Shown here one piece after another: positions 7,910 through 14,026 of a DNA stretch of 20,143 bases (position 1 is the stretch's first letter; every line of letters begins with the position of its first letter). This DNA comes from Thermoflexus sp. Its GTDB lineage: Bacteria > Chloroflexota > Anaerolineae > Thermoflexales > Thermoflexaceae. The DNA lies in NCBI RefSeq assembly GCF_034432235.1, contig NZ_DAOUCJ010000067.1, forward strand, positions 1 to 20,143. The letters run 5' to 3'. The notes beneath the pieces are model-generated. The model ran no database searches, was not told the DNA's origin, and saw only the letters and a list, made by a program, of their open reading frames with translations. The position numbers were made by a program, and so were the translations under genes.

Positions 7910-7943
7910 GGCCGGGAAGAATGTCTTCCACGGCCTTCTTCCC
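7910..7943 (-). promoter_or_regulatory. Possible alternative hairpins in the 5' leader of the 530-aa gene
   Basis: On either strand two overlapping pairings exist. GGAAGA (7915-7920) pairs with TCTTCC (7924-7929) around a 3-nt loop, flanked by GGCC at 7910-7913 and 7932-7935. Alternatively GGGAAGAA (7914-7921) pairs perfectly with TTCTTCCC (7936-7943). Both use the same arm, so they are mutually exclusive. The element lies between a candidate promoter and the gene start. No U-tract was seen, so a simple terminator is not supported. Confidence 0.35.
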
Positions 7944-7974
7944 CGCTCCAGCAAGCCCCTTGAGATCATGCAAG

Positions 7975-8003
7975 ATTATATCCAGTCCAGAGGGCAGCAG
8001 CAA
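7975..8003 (-). promoter_or_regulatory. Candidate sigma-70-type promoter for the 530-aa operon
   Basis: On the minus strand TTGCTG (8003-7998) and a perfect TATAAT (7980-7975) are spaced by 17 bp. The predicted start of transcription would leave a leader of roughly 125 nt before the ATG at 7841. The spacing and -10 are good; the -35 matches only the TTG half of the consensus. Confidence 0.5.
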
Positions 8004-8019
8004 CCCATACGCGAAGTCG

Positions 8020-8025
8020 TATAAT
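8020..8025 (+). promoter_or_regulatory. Possible -10 element (TATAAT) for the MBL hydrolase gene
   Basis: A perfect TATAAT lies 55 bp upstream of the MBL gene start in a GC-rich context. The region 17 bp upstream has no TTGACA-like hexamer, so an activator or another sigma factor would be needed if it is used. Confidence 0.4.
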
Positions 8026-8080
8026 TGAAGACCGCGCGGCCGCGAAATGTAGCGCAATTCCCGGGGAAACGGAGGAAACC

Positions 8081-9028
8081 ATGCCCCCGCTTCTGCGACC
8101 CATTGCCGATGGCGTCATCCGCATCGATCTTCAATTCCAGGGCCGACCGCAGGTCATCGCGGCGTATCTGCTCTATGATGGCCGGGAAGCAGCCCTGGTG
8201 GAAACCGGACCGACTTCCACCATGGAGAAGCTCCTGGAAGGAGTGCAGGCCGCCGGAGTGCCCCTGGAAGCCCTCCGCCATCTGATCGTCACCCACATCC
8301 ATCTGGATCACGCGGGGGCCTCCGGCGCTCTAATCCAGCGCCTCCCGTGGGCTCGGGTATACGTGCATCCGGTGGGCGCGCCTCATCTGGTTGATCCTTC
8401 CCGGTTGCTCGCCAGCGCCGCCCGGATCTATGGGGATCTGCTGAAACCCCTGTGGGGGGAAGTGATCCCGGTCCCGGCCGATCGCCTCGTGGTGGTCTCC
8501 GACGGAGAACGCCTTTCGGTCGCCGGCCATACGCTGATCGCCTTCGATACGCCCGGCCATGCCCGTCACCATCACGCCTTCCTGGATGAAACCACCGGGC
8601 TGCTCTTCACCGGCGATATCGCCGGCGTCCGTCTGCCCGGGATCCGCTACGTCCGTCCCCCCACTCCGCCCCCGGAGCTGGATCTGGAGGCGTGGTCGAA
8701 TAGCATCGCCCGGCTGCGGGCCCTGAAGGCCAGCGGCCTGTGTCTGACCCATTTCGATGTCCACCGTGGAGACATCGAATGGCACTGGGAGGATCTGGAA
8801 CGCCGGCTGTGGGAGTGGGGACGGTGGATCCGGGAGATGATGGCCGGGAACTTCGAGGAGGCGGAGATGGTGAAGCGCCTCCGGGAGCGCGCCGATGAGG
8901 AATTGCGGGCGGCGGGGGCGGATCCAGAGTTCTACGATGTGGCCGCGAGCTATGAGAGCGTGGTGGCGGGTTACTTGCGCTACTGGCGCAAGCGCGCGGA
9001 GGCCATGGCTTCGGGAATGCGAGGCTGA
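8081..9028 (+). CDS. MBL-fold metallo-hydrolase
   Basis: The 315-aa product is a metallo-beta-lactamase-fold hydrolase. The metal-binding motif THIHLDHAG is at 71-79 (H72, H74, D76, H77). Further ligands are visible as H160 in TPGHARHH, D179 in LFTGDIAG, and H224 in CLTHFDVH, so the dinuclear centre looks complete. The C-terminal 90 residues are helical and charged and may form a lid or dimer contact. GGAGG stands 5 nt before the ATG, which fixes the start. The zinc-ribbon gene follows 30 bp later on the same strand, so the two are probably co-transcribed. The substrate cannot be told; glyoxalase-II-like or other general hydrolases of this fold fit equally. Confidence 0.92.
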   Translation: MPPLLRPIADGVIRIDLQFQGRPQVIAAYLLYDGREAALVETGPTSTMEKLLEGVQAAGVPLEALRHLIVTHIHLDHAGASGALIQRLPWARVYVHPVGAPHLVDPSRLLASAARIYGDLLKPLWGEVIPVPADRLVVVSDGERLSVAGHTLIAFDTPGHARHHHAFLDETTGLLFTGDIAGVRLPGIRYVRPPTPPPELDLEAWSNSIARLRALKASGLCLTHFDVHRGDIEWHWEDLERRLWEWGRWIREMMAGNFEEAEMVKRLRERADEELRAAGADPEFYDVAASYESVVAGYLRYWRKRAEAMASGMRG

Positions 9029-9058
9029 GGAAATGTTCCTGAGGACTGAAACCGGGTC

Positions 9059-10414
9059 ATGACCCAGGGGATCCTGTTCCCAGGAGATCCAGAGGACGGA
9101 TACGATACGGGCCCATGTCCGGCCTGTGGTCGGGAGATCCGGGTGGAGGAAGGCGTCTGCCCTTATTGCGGAGTCACCTTCTGCCCCGCCTGCCGGTCCC
9201 GGATGCCCGAGACGGCCACCCGGTGCCCGGGATGTGGGACGGTATGGGCGTGGTTTTGCAGCCACTGTGACGCCCCGGTGCCCCCGGAGGCGGAGATCTG
9301 CCCGGCCTGCGGCGCCCCGCTCCGATCTCAGCCCTGCGGCCAGTGCGGGACGCTGACGCCGCCGGATGAGCCGTGCCCGAATTGCGGCGCGGAGCCATGC
9401 CCGGATTGTGGCGCATGGGTCCCGGGGGATGCAGCCGCATGCCCATCCTGCGGCTTGCCTTTCACGGAAACCTGCGATCGATGCGGCGCTCCCCTGCCGG
9501 AGGATGCCGCCCGCTGTCCCTCGTGCGGGGCCGTGGTGCGCCCGGCGGTTTGCCCTCGATGCGGCGAGGCCGTGGAAAAGGAGATCGGCCTGTGTCCGGC
9601 GTGCGGCGCGATCTGGTGCCCGGTGTGCGAGGAGCCCGGTCCAGAGGAGCCCCTTACGGCAGAGACCCGATGCCGGCGGTGCGGATCCCCTCTGGCCTTC
9701 GCCTGCCCGGATTGCGGGGCCGTTCTGCTGAGCACGGCATCGGAATGCCCGGACTGCAACCGGGTTTTCCCGCGACGCTGCCCGTCATGCGGCGAGCCCC
9801 TCTTCGGGGCGCCCGAGCGCTGCCCGGCGTGCGGGGCGCCTCTCCCACGCCCTGTTCCCATCGAACTCCGCCCCCCTTCCTCTGCACCTTCGGGGATCCA
9901 GCTGGCTGCCCTAACAGCGTGTCCCACCTGCGGAACCATCTTTCGCCCATCGGAGGGGCCGTGCCCGTCCTGCGGCCAGCGGCTCTGCCCCCGGTGCCGT
10001 GCCCGGCTCTGGCCGGATGAGCTCATCTGCCCGCGGTGCGGGGCGGAAACCGGCGCGCGCTGCCCCGATTGCCAGGCGATCATCCCCCTCGGAGCTTCCG
10101 CGTGTCCGATCTGCGGGGCCGAGCTCGCCTTCGTCTGCCCGCGCTGCAACGCCCGCGTCTCCGAAAGGACCGAGCGTTGCCCTTACTGCGGCCTGGACCT
10201 CTCGGGGCGCTGCCCCCGTTGCGGGGCGGAGCTCCCGGAAGAGGCCGACGCCTGCCCGGCCTGCGGACAGGCCCTGTGCCCGGAATGCGGATCGGCGGTG
10301 GCCGAGGACGCGCGCGCCTGTCCGGTCTGCGGGGCTGCCTTCACGTATGTATGTGAAACGTGCAGGGCGGAGCTGGCCCCTGGGGAGAGCCGCTGCCCCC
10401 GATGCGGGCTGTAA
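9059..10414 (+). CDS. Tandem zinc-ribbon protein, 34 CxxC motifs
   Basis: The 451-aa product consists almost wholly of repeated zinc-ribbon knuckles of the form CPxCG. I count 34 CxxC motifs, enough for 17 four-cysteine zinc sites. Most come as pairs like CPDCGAWVPGDAAACPSCG, the pattern of double zinc ribbon (DZR) domains. The only long break is a Pro/Ser-rich linker around residues 260-285 (RPVPIELRPPSSAPSGIQLA), which splits the array into two blocks. No catalytic or membrane domain is present, so it is likely a binding scaffold for protein or nucleic acid, but partners are unknown. The ribosome binding site is weak. Most family members with DZR carry only one to a few copies. Confidence 0.9.
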   Translation: MTQGILFPGDPEDGYDTGPCPACGREIRVEEGVCPYCGVTFCPACRSRMPETATRCPGCGTVWAWFCSHCDAPVPPEAEICPACGAPLRSQPCGQCGTLTPPDEPCPNCGAEPCPDCGAWVPGDAAACPSCGLPFTETCDRCGAPLPEDAARCPSCGAVVRPAVCPRCGEAVEKEIGLCPACGAIWCPVCEEPGPEEPLTAETRCRRCGSPLAFACPDCGAVLLSTASECPDCNRVFPRRCPSCGEPLFGAPERCPACGAPLPRPVPIELRPPSSAPSGIQLAALTACPTCGTIFRPSEGPCPSCGQRLCPRCRARLWPDELICPRCGAETGARCPDCQAIIPLGASACPICGAELAFVCPRCNARVSERTERCPYCGLDLSGRCPRCGAELPEEADACPACGQALCPECGSAVAEDARACPVCGAAFTYVCETCRAELAPGESRCPRCGL

Positions 10415-10449
10415 CCCGGATCCTCACCCCATCCCGGAGAGATCCGGGT
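10414..10449. terminator. Stem-loop between convergent genes, possible bidirectional terminator
   Basis: ACCCGGATC (10414-10422) and GATCCGGGT (10441-10449) form a perfect 9-bp stem around an 18-nt loop. It starts at the stop codon of the zinc-ribbon gene and lies before the end of the convergent csx3 gene. No T-tract follows on either side, so it may need Rho or act only as an RNA end protector. Confidence 0.45.
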
Positions 10450-10488
10450 GGGGCAGCAGGATGAGATGGCGGCGGGCGCGGGACACCT

Positions 10489-11673
10489 TCATGCCGGCTG
10501 GGCTCCAGCGGACTCCACCGGCCATCGGGTTCCGACCGGATAGGCCGGATCCCGGGACGCCACGACGATCGCCTCGGAGGACCGCGGTTCGAAGACCGCC
10601 AGGACTCGGACTCCCGCATAGGCCCTTGCCAGCGCGGTCCACAGCCAGAGGGGCAGCTTCCCATCGATGATCAGGGATGCCTCCGCCGGGATCGCCGGTA
10701 TGACGAGGCCATCCACCTCTTCCCGCTCCAGATAGGGATGTGCCATCGTCACCTGAAGCCGCCAGCGGTTGCCCGAGCTTTCCACCAGGAAGCCCAGCGC
10801 GGATGCCGGAGCGAGGCGATGCTCCGTCCCGGGGTGCAACCGGGGGGGTTCCACCCAGCCCAGCCGGACGTCGAACTGGAAGAACGGGGCCGGGAGGGCG
10901 TGGACGGCGAGGGCCGCGTAGAGCCAGGCGGGGCCGCGGCCGTAAAGGGCCAGGGGCTTGCCCTCGGGGAGGAAATCCAGCGTCCGGGGCAGATCCTCCG
11001 GGGCCCAGCGCGGGGCCTCCCCTTCCCGACGGACCTCCAGCATGCGGGCCAGCTCGTCCAGGTCGATCACCCAGTCGACGTCGGGGGCCATCGCCAGATG
11101 ATAGCGGCGCAGCTCCTCCGGGTCGTAGCGGAAGAGGGCCGCGATCCGCTCGGCCAGCGCCTCGAAGACCGGCCCCTCCGCTATACGACCCCGCTCCAGG
11201 CCGGTGATCACCCCGCGCAACACCGGTGTCTCCTCAAGGACCTCTGAGGAGCCTTCCAGGCGGGAATCCAGATCCGCGATCAAGTGCAGGCCGTAACGCC
11301 GGACACGCTCCTGCCACGCCGGGCGGGCCGCGGGATCCCGGATGAGGAGGACCGCGTGAGTGACCACGCTGAAGATCCGTTCCTGCTCCGGGGTCGGCAT
11401 CCCTCCCACATCCACCAGCAGCGGCAGATGGCGACGCCGGATGTCCTGCACGATCCGATCCACCCATCGTTCGTCAAAGGTCCCCTTGATCCGAAGCTGC
11501 CGGGTCAGCCGGGGCTCCGCCTCGTGAAACCAATCGCCTTCCCCATCCGGCGCCGCCCGCAACACGTAATGGGCCACGCCACGCTTCCGCAAGGATTGTG
11601 ATAAACTATATGTTAGAACGGATTTACCGGAGTTCGGCGGCCCTCCGATCAGCACAGCGGGGAACAGCTCCAT
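10489..11673 (-). CDS. csx3: P-loop ATPase fused to Csx3-type domains, CRISPR cOA accessory protein
   Basis: The 394-aa protein joins an N-terminal NTPase to C-terminal Csx3-like sequence. Walker A is GGPPNSGKS (10-18), with a Walker B-like LLVDVGG (85-91). Residues about 235-275 (ALYGRGPAWLYAALAVHAL, FDVRLG) and 305-385 (AEASLIIDGKLPLWLWTALA, VFEPR, DPAYPVG) each resemble the Csx3 core, suggesting two Csx3 half-domains in one chain. Csx3 (Crn3) is a CARF-like family that binds and cleaves cyclic tetra-adenylate and works as a tetramer. The second copy lacks the His that usually precedes the DPR block and has Glu for Asp; the first keeps both His258 and Asp268. GGAGG lies 6 nt before the chosen ATG. 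It diverges from the CARF-HTH gene. Confidence 0.8.
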   Translation of the reverse strand: MELFPAVLIGGPPNSGKSVLTYSLSQSLRKRGVAHYVLRAAPDGEGDWFHEAEPRLTRQLRIKGTFDERWVDRIVQDIRRRHLPLLVDVGGMPTPEQERIFSVVTHAVLLIRDPAARPAWQERVRRYGLHLIADLDSRLEGSSEVLEETPVLRGVITGLERGRIAEGPVFEALAERIAALFRYDPEELRRYHLAMAPDVDWVIDLDELARMLEVRREGEAPRWAPEDLPRTLDFLPEGKPLALYGRGPAWLYAALAVHALPAPFFQFDVRLGWVEPPRLHPGTEHRLAPASALGFLVESSGNRWRLQVTMAHPYLEREEVDGLVIPAIPAEASLIIDGKLPLWLWTALARAYAGVRVLAVFEPRSSEAIVVASRDPAYPVGTRWPVESAGAQPA

Positions 11674-11719
11674 TGAAATCCTCCGTATCCGCAAGAGATG
11701 GACCTGTGGGAAGTGGGCC
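11674..11719. promoter_or_regulatory. 46-bp divergent interval between csx3 and the CARF-HTH gene
   Basis: The gap holds the GGAGG site of csx3 and, on the plus strand, a direct repeat GTGGG-AA-GTGGG (11706-11717) just before the CARF-HTH start. It is too short for two full promoters, so at least one must lie inside a coding region. An AT-rich stretch with TATATG at 11607-11612 inside csx3 is a candidate -10 for the CARF-HTH gene. Confidence 0.35.
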
Positions 11720-12601
11720 ATGGAACCCAGACCGGCCAGCACGATGATCGCCACGCTGGGCGGGCAGCCGCAGGTGATCACCTTCGCCCTGGACGCCCTG
11801 TTGAACCGCGGTGAGCAGATTGTTGAGGTCGTGGTGTTGCACCTCGCCCCCCAGGATCCGCGCACCCGTCACGCCCTGGAACGCCTGGATCGCGAGTTCC
11901 CCAATGATTTCTACGCCCATGCCCATCGCTCGATCCGCCTGCGCCGGGTCATGCTGAAGGATCTCCGAGGCCCCATGATGGATATCACGGATGAGCGGGC
12001 GGCTGAGGCCGTTCGGATGCAGATGATGGAGATCCTTCAGGCGGAGAAGGCGCAGGGCCGTCCCCTCCATGTCGTGCTGGCGGGGGGACGACGCCTGCTC
12101 GCCCTGATGCTCTTCCTCACTGCGGTGGTGCATCTGGACTATGCGGACCGGGTGTGGCATCTTTACACCCCTCGCGCCTTCCTGGAGGTGGCACGGGACG
12201 GCCGGCGGATGCATGCGCGGCCGGAGGATGGCGTGCGCCTGATCGAAGTGCCCTTCCCTCGCTGGGGGGCGGACTTCCCGGCTTTCCGGCAGCTGACCTC
12301 CCTGCAGCTGGGGCAGATTGAGTCGCCGGCGGATCGGATTGGGCGTTGCCGGCAGGTCTGGGAGCGGCTGACGCCGGCCCAGCGCCGCGTGCTGGCGGAG
12401 GTCGTGCGCTGCGAACGGCTGGCGCAGGTCGCGGAGGCCCTGGGCCTGTCGCTCAAGACCGTGGACTCCCACCTCGAAGCGATCAAGGCCCTCTGCCGCG
12501 AGATATGGGGTCTGTCCCCGGACCATCGTCTCTCCTATCGGGATCTGCGGGAATGGTTCCGCCCCTTCGCGCCGCTCATGGACCTTTCCACAACCCGATG
12601 A
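11720..12601 (+). CDS. SSO2081/NE0113-like CARF domain fused to LuxR-like HTH
   Basis: The 293-aa product starts with a CARF-type Rossmann domain: TMIATLGGQPQVITFALDAL (8-27), then VVVLHLAP, and the loop AGGRRLLALML (121-131). The pattern 'ATLGxxPQV' and 'GGRR' is typical of the NE0113/SSO2081-like family (PF09623), which includes CRISPR ring nucleases of the Crn1 type that open cyclic tetra-adenylate. Residues 217-263 (LTPAQRRVLAEVV, VAEALGLSLKTVDSHLEAIK) form a LuxR/sigma-4-like helix-turn-helix. The protein may therefore be a cOA-responsive DNA-binding regulator, a ring nuclease, or both; this is inference from domains. NCBI-style naming might call it a Csm6-like ring nuclease. A weak GGAA-type site precedes the ATG. 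Confidence 0.82.
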   Translation: MEPRPASTMIATLGGQPQVITFALDALLNRGEQIVEVVVLHLAPQDPRTRHALERLDREFPNDFYAHAHRSIRLRRVMLKDLRGPMMDITDERAAEAVRMQMMEILQAEKAQGRPLHVVLAGGRRLLALMLFLTAVVHLDYADRVWHLYTPRAFLEVARDGRRMHARPEDGVRLIEVPFPRWGADFPAFRQLTSLQLGQIESPADRIGRCRQVWERLTPAQRRVLAEVVRCERLAQVAEALGLSLKTVDSHLEAIKALCREIWGLSPDHRLSYRDLREWFRPFAPLMDLSTTR

Positions 12602-12706
12602 GGGCCGGGACCGGAAACCGCCCTCCCCATGGGGCTTCCCTCTGATGCCCCCCAGGGTCAGCGGGGCCCCTCCTGGCTTCTAATCGTAGAAGAACGGCCA
12701 GCCCCT

Positions 12707-12728
12707 GCATCCGGTCGTCCCCGGATGC
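12707..12728. terminator. Perfect 8-bp stem-loop between CARF-HTH gene and csx15
   Basis: GCATCCGG (12707-12714) and CCGGATGC (12721-12728) pair around a TCGTCC loop. It lies in a 193-bp gap, about 105 bp after the CARF-HTH stop and 67 bp before csx15. The following bases include only a short TCTTT, so terminator function is uncertain; a regulatory hairpin or operator is equally possible. Confidence 0.4.
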
Positions 12729-12794
12729 GCGTCCGGTCTTTCCCCGATGTCCGGCCTCCCGGGCTCGGCTACATTTGGGGGCAAAGGAGGCCGC

Positions 12795-13208
12795 ATGGTC
12801 GTTTTAAACTTTGCGCACCCACTCACACCGGAACAGCAGCGGCAGATCGAGGCCCTTGCGGGGCAGCCGGTGGAACAGGTCATCGCCATCGACGCCCAGA
12901 TCGATCCGGCCCGTCCCCTGGTCCCGCAAGTGGTGTCCATGGTGGATCGGGTGGGGTTCTCCCCCGAGGAGTGGCAGACCCGACCCATCCTGATCCTGTT
13001 GCCCTCGTTGAACTACAGCGCCGGGGTGCTGCTGGCGGAGCTTCACGGCCGCATGGGCTATTTCCCATCGATCATCCGGATGCGGCCGGTTCCGGAGGCT
13101 GTTCCGCCCCGATTCGAGGTGGCGGAGATCATCTCCCTGCAGGCCGTGCGGGAGGCCGCGCGCGTCCGGCGGGGGGCGTCGGAAGGGAGGGGGAGCGATG
13201 CGTCTTAA
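12795..13208 (+). CDS. csx15: CRISPR-associated protein Csx15
   Basis: The 137-aa product reads as the Csx15 family: MVVLNFAHPLTPEQQRQIEA at the start, then GQPVEQVIAIDAQIDP, the block LPSLNYSAGVLLAELHGRMG, and the end RFEVAEIISLQAVREAAR. The family occurs with type III CRISPR systems and is one of several small Rossmann-like CARF-related groups thought to bind or degrade cOA; I do not assert a measured activity. AAAGGAGG lies 4 nt before the ATG, so the upstream in-frame ATG at 12747 is unlikely. The last 11 nt overlap the start of cas6, which indicates co-expression. Codon use is high-GC, like the upstream genes. Confidence 0.87.
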   Translation: MVVLNFAHPLTPEQQRQIEALAGQPVEQVIAIDAQIDPARPLVPQVVSMVDRVGFSPEEWQTRPILILLPSLNYSAGVLLAELHGRMGYFPSIIRMRPVPEAVPPRFEVAEIISLQAVREAARVRRGASEGRGSDAS

Positions 13209-14004
13209 GATCGCGTTGCGCTTCGTGCGTCCGGGCCGGTTGCCCTGGGGCTATCCGGAGTGGTTGCGGGGCCTGGCCTACACGGCGATGATGCGGGGGC
13301 TTCCCCAGGTGGCCCATCGGCTTCACGAGGAGGGGTGGCCGGGTCCAGAGGGACGCGCCTACAAGCCCCTCACCTACTCCTGGCTCCACGGCCTGCAGCC
13401 GGATCGGGCGGGGCTGTGGGCGGAAGGGGCCGTCACCTGGTGGATCTCCTCGCCGATCCCGTCGGTCGTCGAGGCCCTGGCCCTGGGGCTGCTGCTGGAG
13501 CCCGAGGTCCGGCTGGGATCCCACCCGGTGATCGTGGAACGCATGGAGGTTGAGCCGACGCCGATCTTCGAAGGGGCGGCGACCTTCACGGCCCTCTCGC
13601 CCATCACCCTGTCCACCGGGGAACGGCGGGCGGACGGCAAGCTGGTCAAGCGGTATCTCTCGCCGGAGGAGCCGGAGTTTGCGCGGGCCCTGGCCGAGAA
13701 CCTGCGGCGGAAGGCGGCGGCTTTTTATGGGCAGGCGATCCCGGGCGACCTGGAGATCCAGGTGCATCCCCCCTATCGCTCCAAGCTCGTGCGGATCCAC
13801 GACACCGACATCCGGGGCTGGATGCTTTCGTTCACCGTCTCGGGCCCCCCGGATCTCATCCGCCTGGGCTACGAAGCCGGCTTCGGCGAACACACCGCCA
13901 GCGGCTTCGGCATGGTGGCCGTGGCCCGGGAGCAATGGGAGAACACCCCTTCCCATGACGCTCGAGTTCTTGGGCATTTTGTCCGCCTCCAAGCATCTCG
14001 ATAA
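13198..14004 (+). CDS. cas6: CRISPR pre-crRNA endoribonuclease Cas6
   Basis: The 268-aa protein fits Cas6: a ferredoxin-like start MRLKIALRFVRPGRLPWGY, a helical region with His40 and His43 as candidate general bases, a middle FTALSPITLST segment typical of the second RAMP fold, and the C-terminal Gly-rich loop GFGEHTASGFGMV (228-240). It would cut repeat RNA to give crRNAs for the type III complex. GGAGGGGGAGCG leads into the ATG. After the Gly-rich loop the frame continues for about 28 residues (ending VRLQASR), a region that spans the sharp drop in GC content. The native protein may once have ended sooner. No CRISPR array lies in this window. Confidence 0.92.
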   Translation: MRLKIALRFVRPGRLPWGYPEWLRGLAYTAMMRGLPQVAHRLHEEGWPGPEGRAYKPLTYSWLHGLQPDRAGLWAEGAVTWWISSPIPSVVEALALGLLLEPEVRLGSHPVIVERMEVEPTPIFEGAATFTALSPITLSTGERRADGKLVKRYLSPEEPEFARALAENLRRKAAAFYGQAIPGDLEIQVHPPYRSKLVRIHDTDIRGWMLSFTVSGPPDLIRLGYEAGFGEHTASGFGMVAVAREQWENTPSHDARVLGHFVRLQASR

Positions 14005-14026
14005 AGATCATAATCTGGAGTTTGCG

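Noticed and set aside
7785..8024. 79-codon plus-strand frame in the divergent control region
   Set aside because: No ribosome binding site, no domain, and it overlaps the start of the 530-aa gene and the promoter elements.
9328..10149. 273-codon minus-strand frame rich in His, Gly and Gln
   Set aside because: Reverse reading of the repeated CPxCG codons of the zinc-ribbon gene; its repeats only mirror that gene.
12602..12794. Possible CRISPR repeat or mini-array near csx15
   Set aside because: Only one hairpin copy; no regularly spaced identical repeats occur here or elsewhere in the window.
13550..14026. Extension of the cas10 frame upstream to 13550
   Set aside because: It overlaps cas6 in another frame and encodes Arg/Ser/Pro-rich shadow sequence; the start at 14027 has a ribosome binding site.
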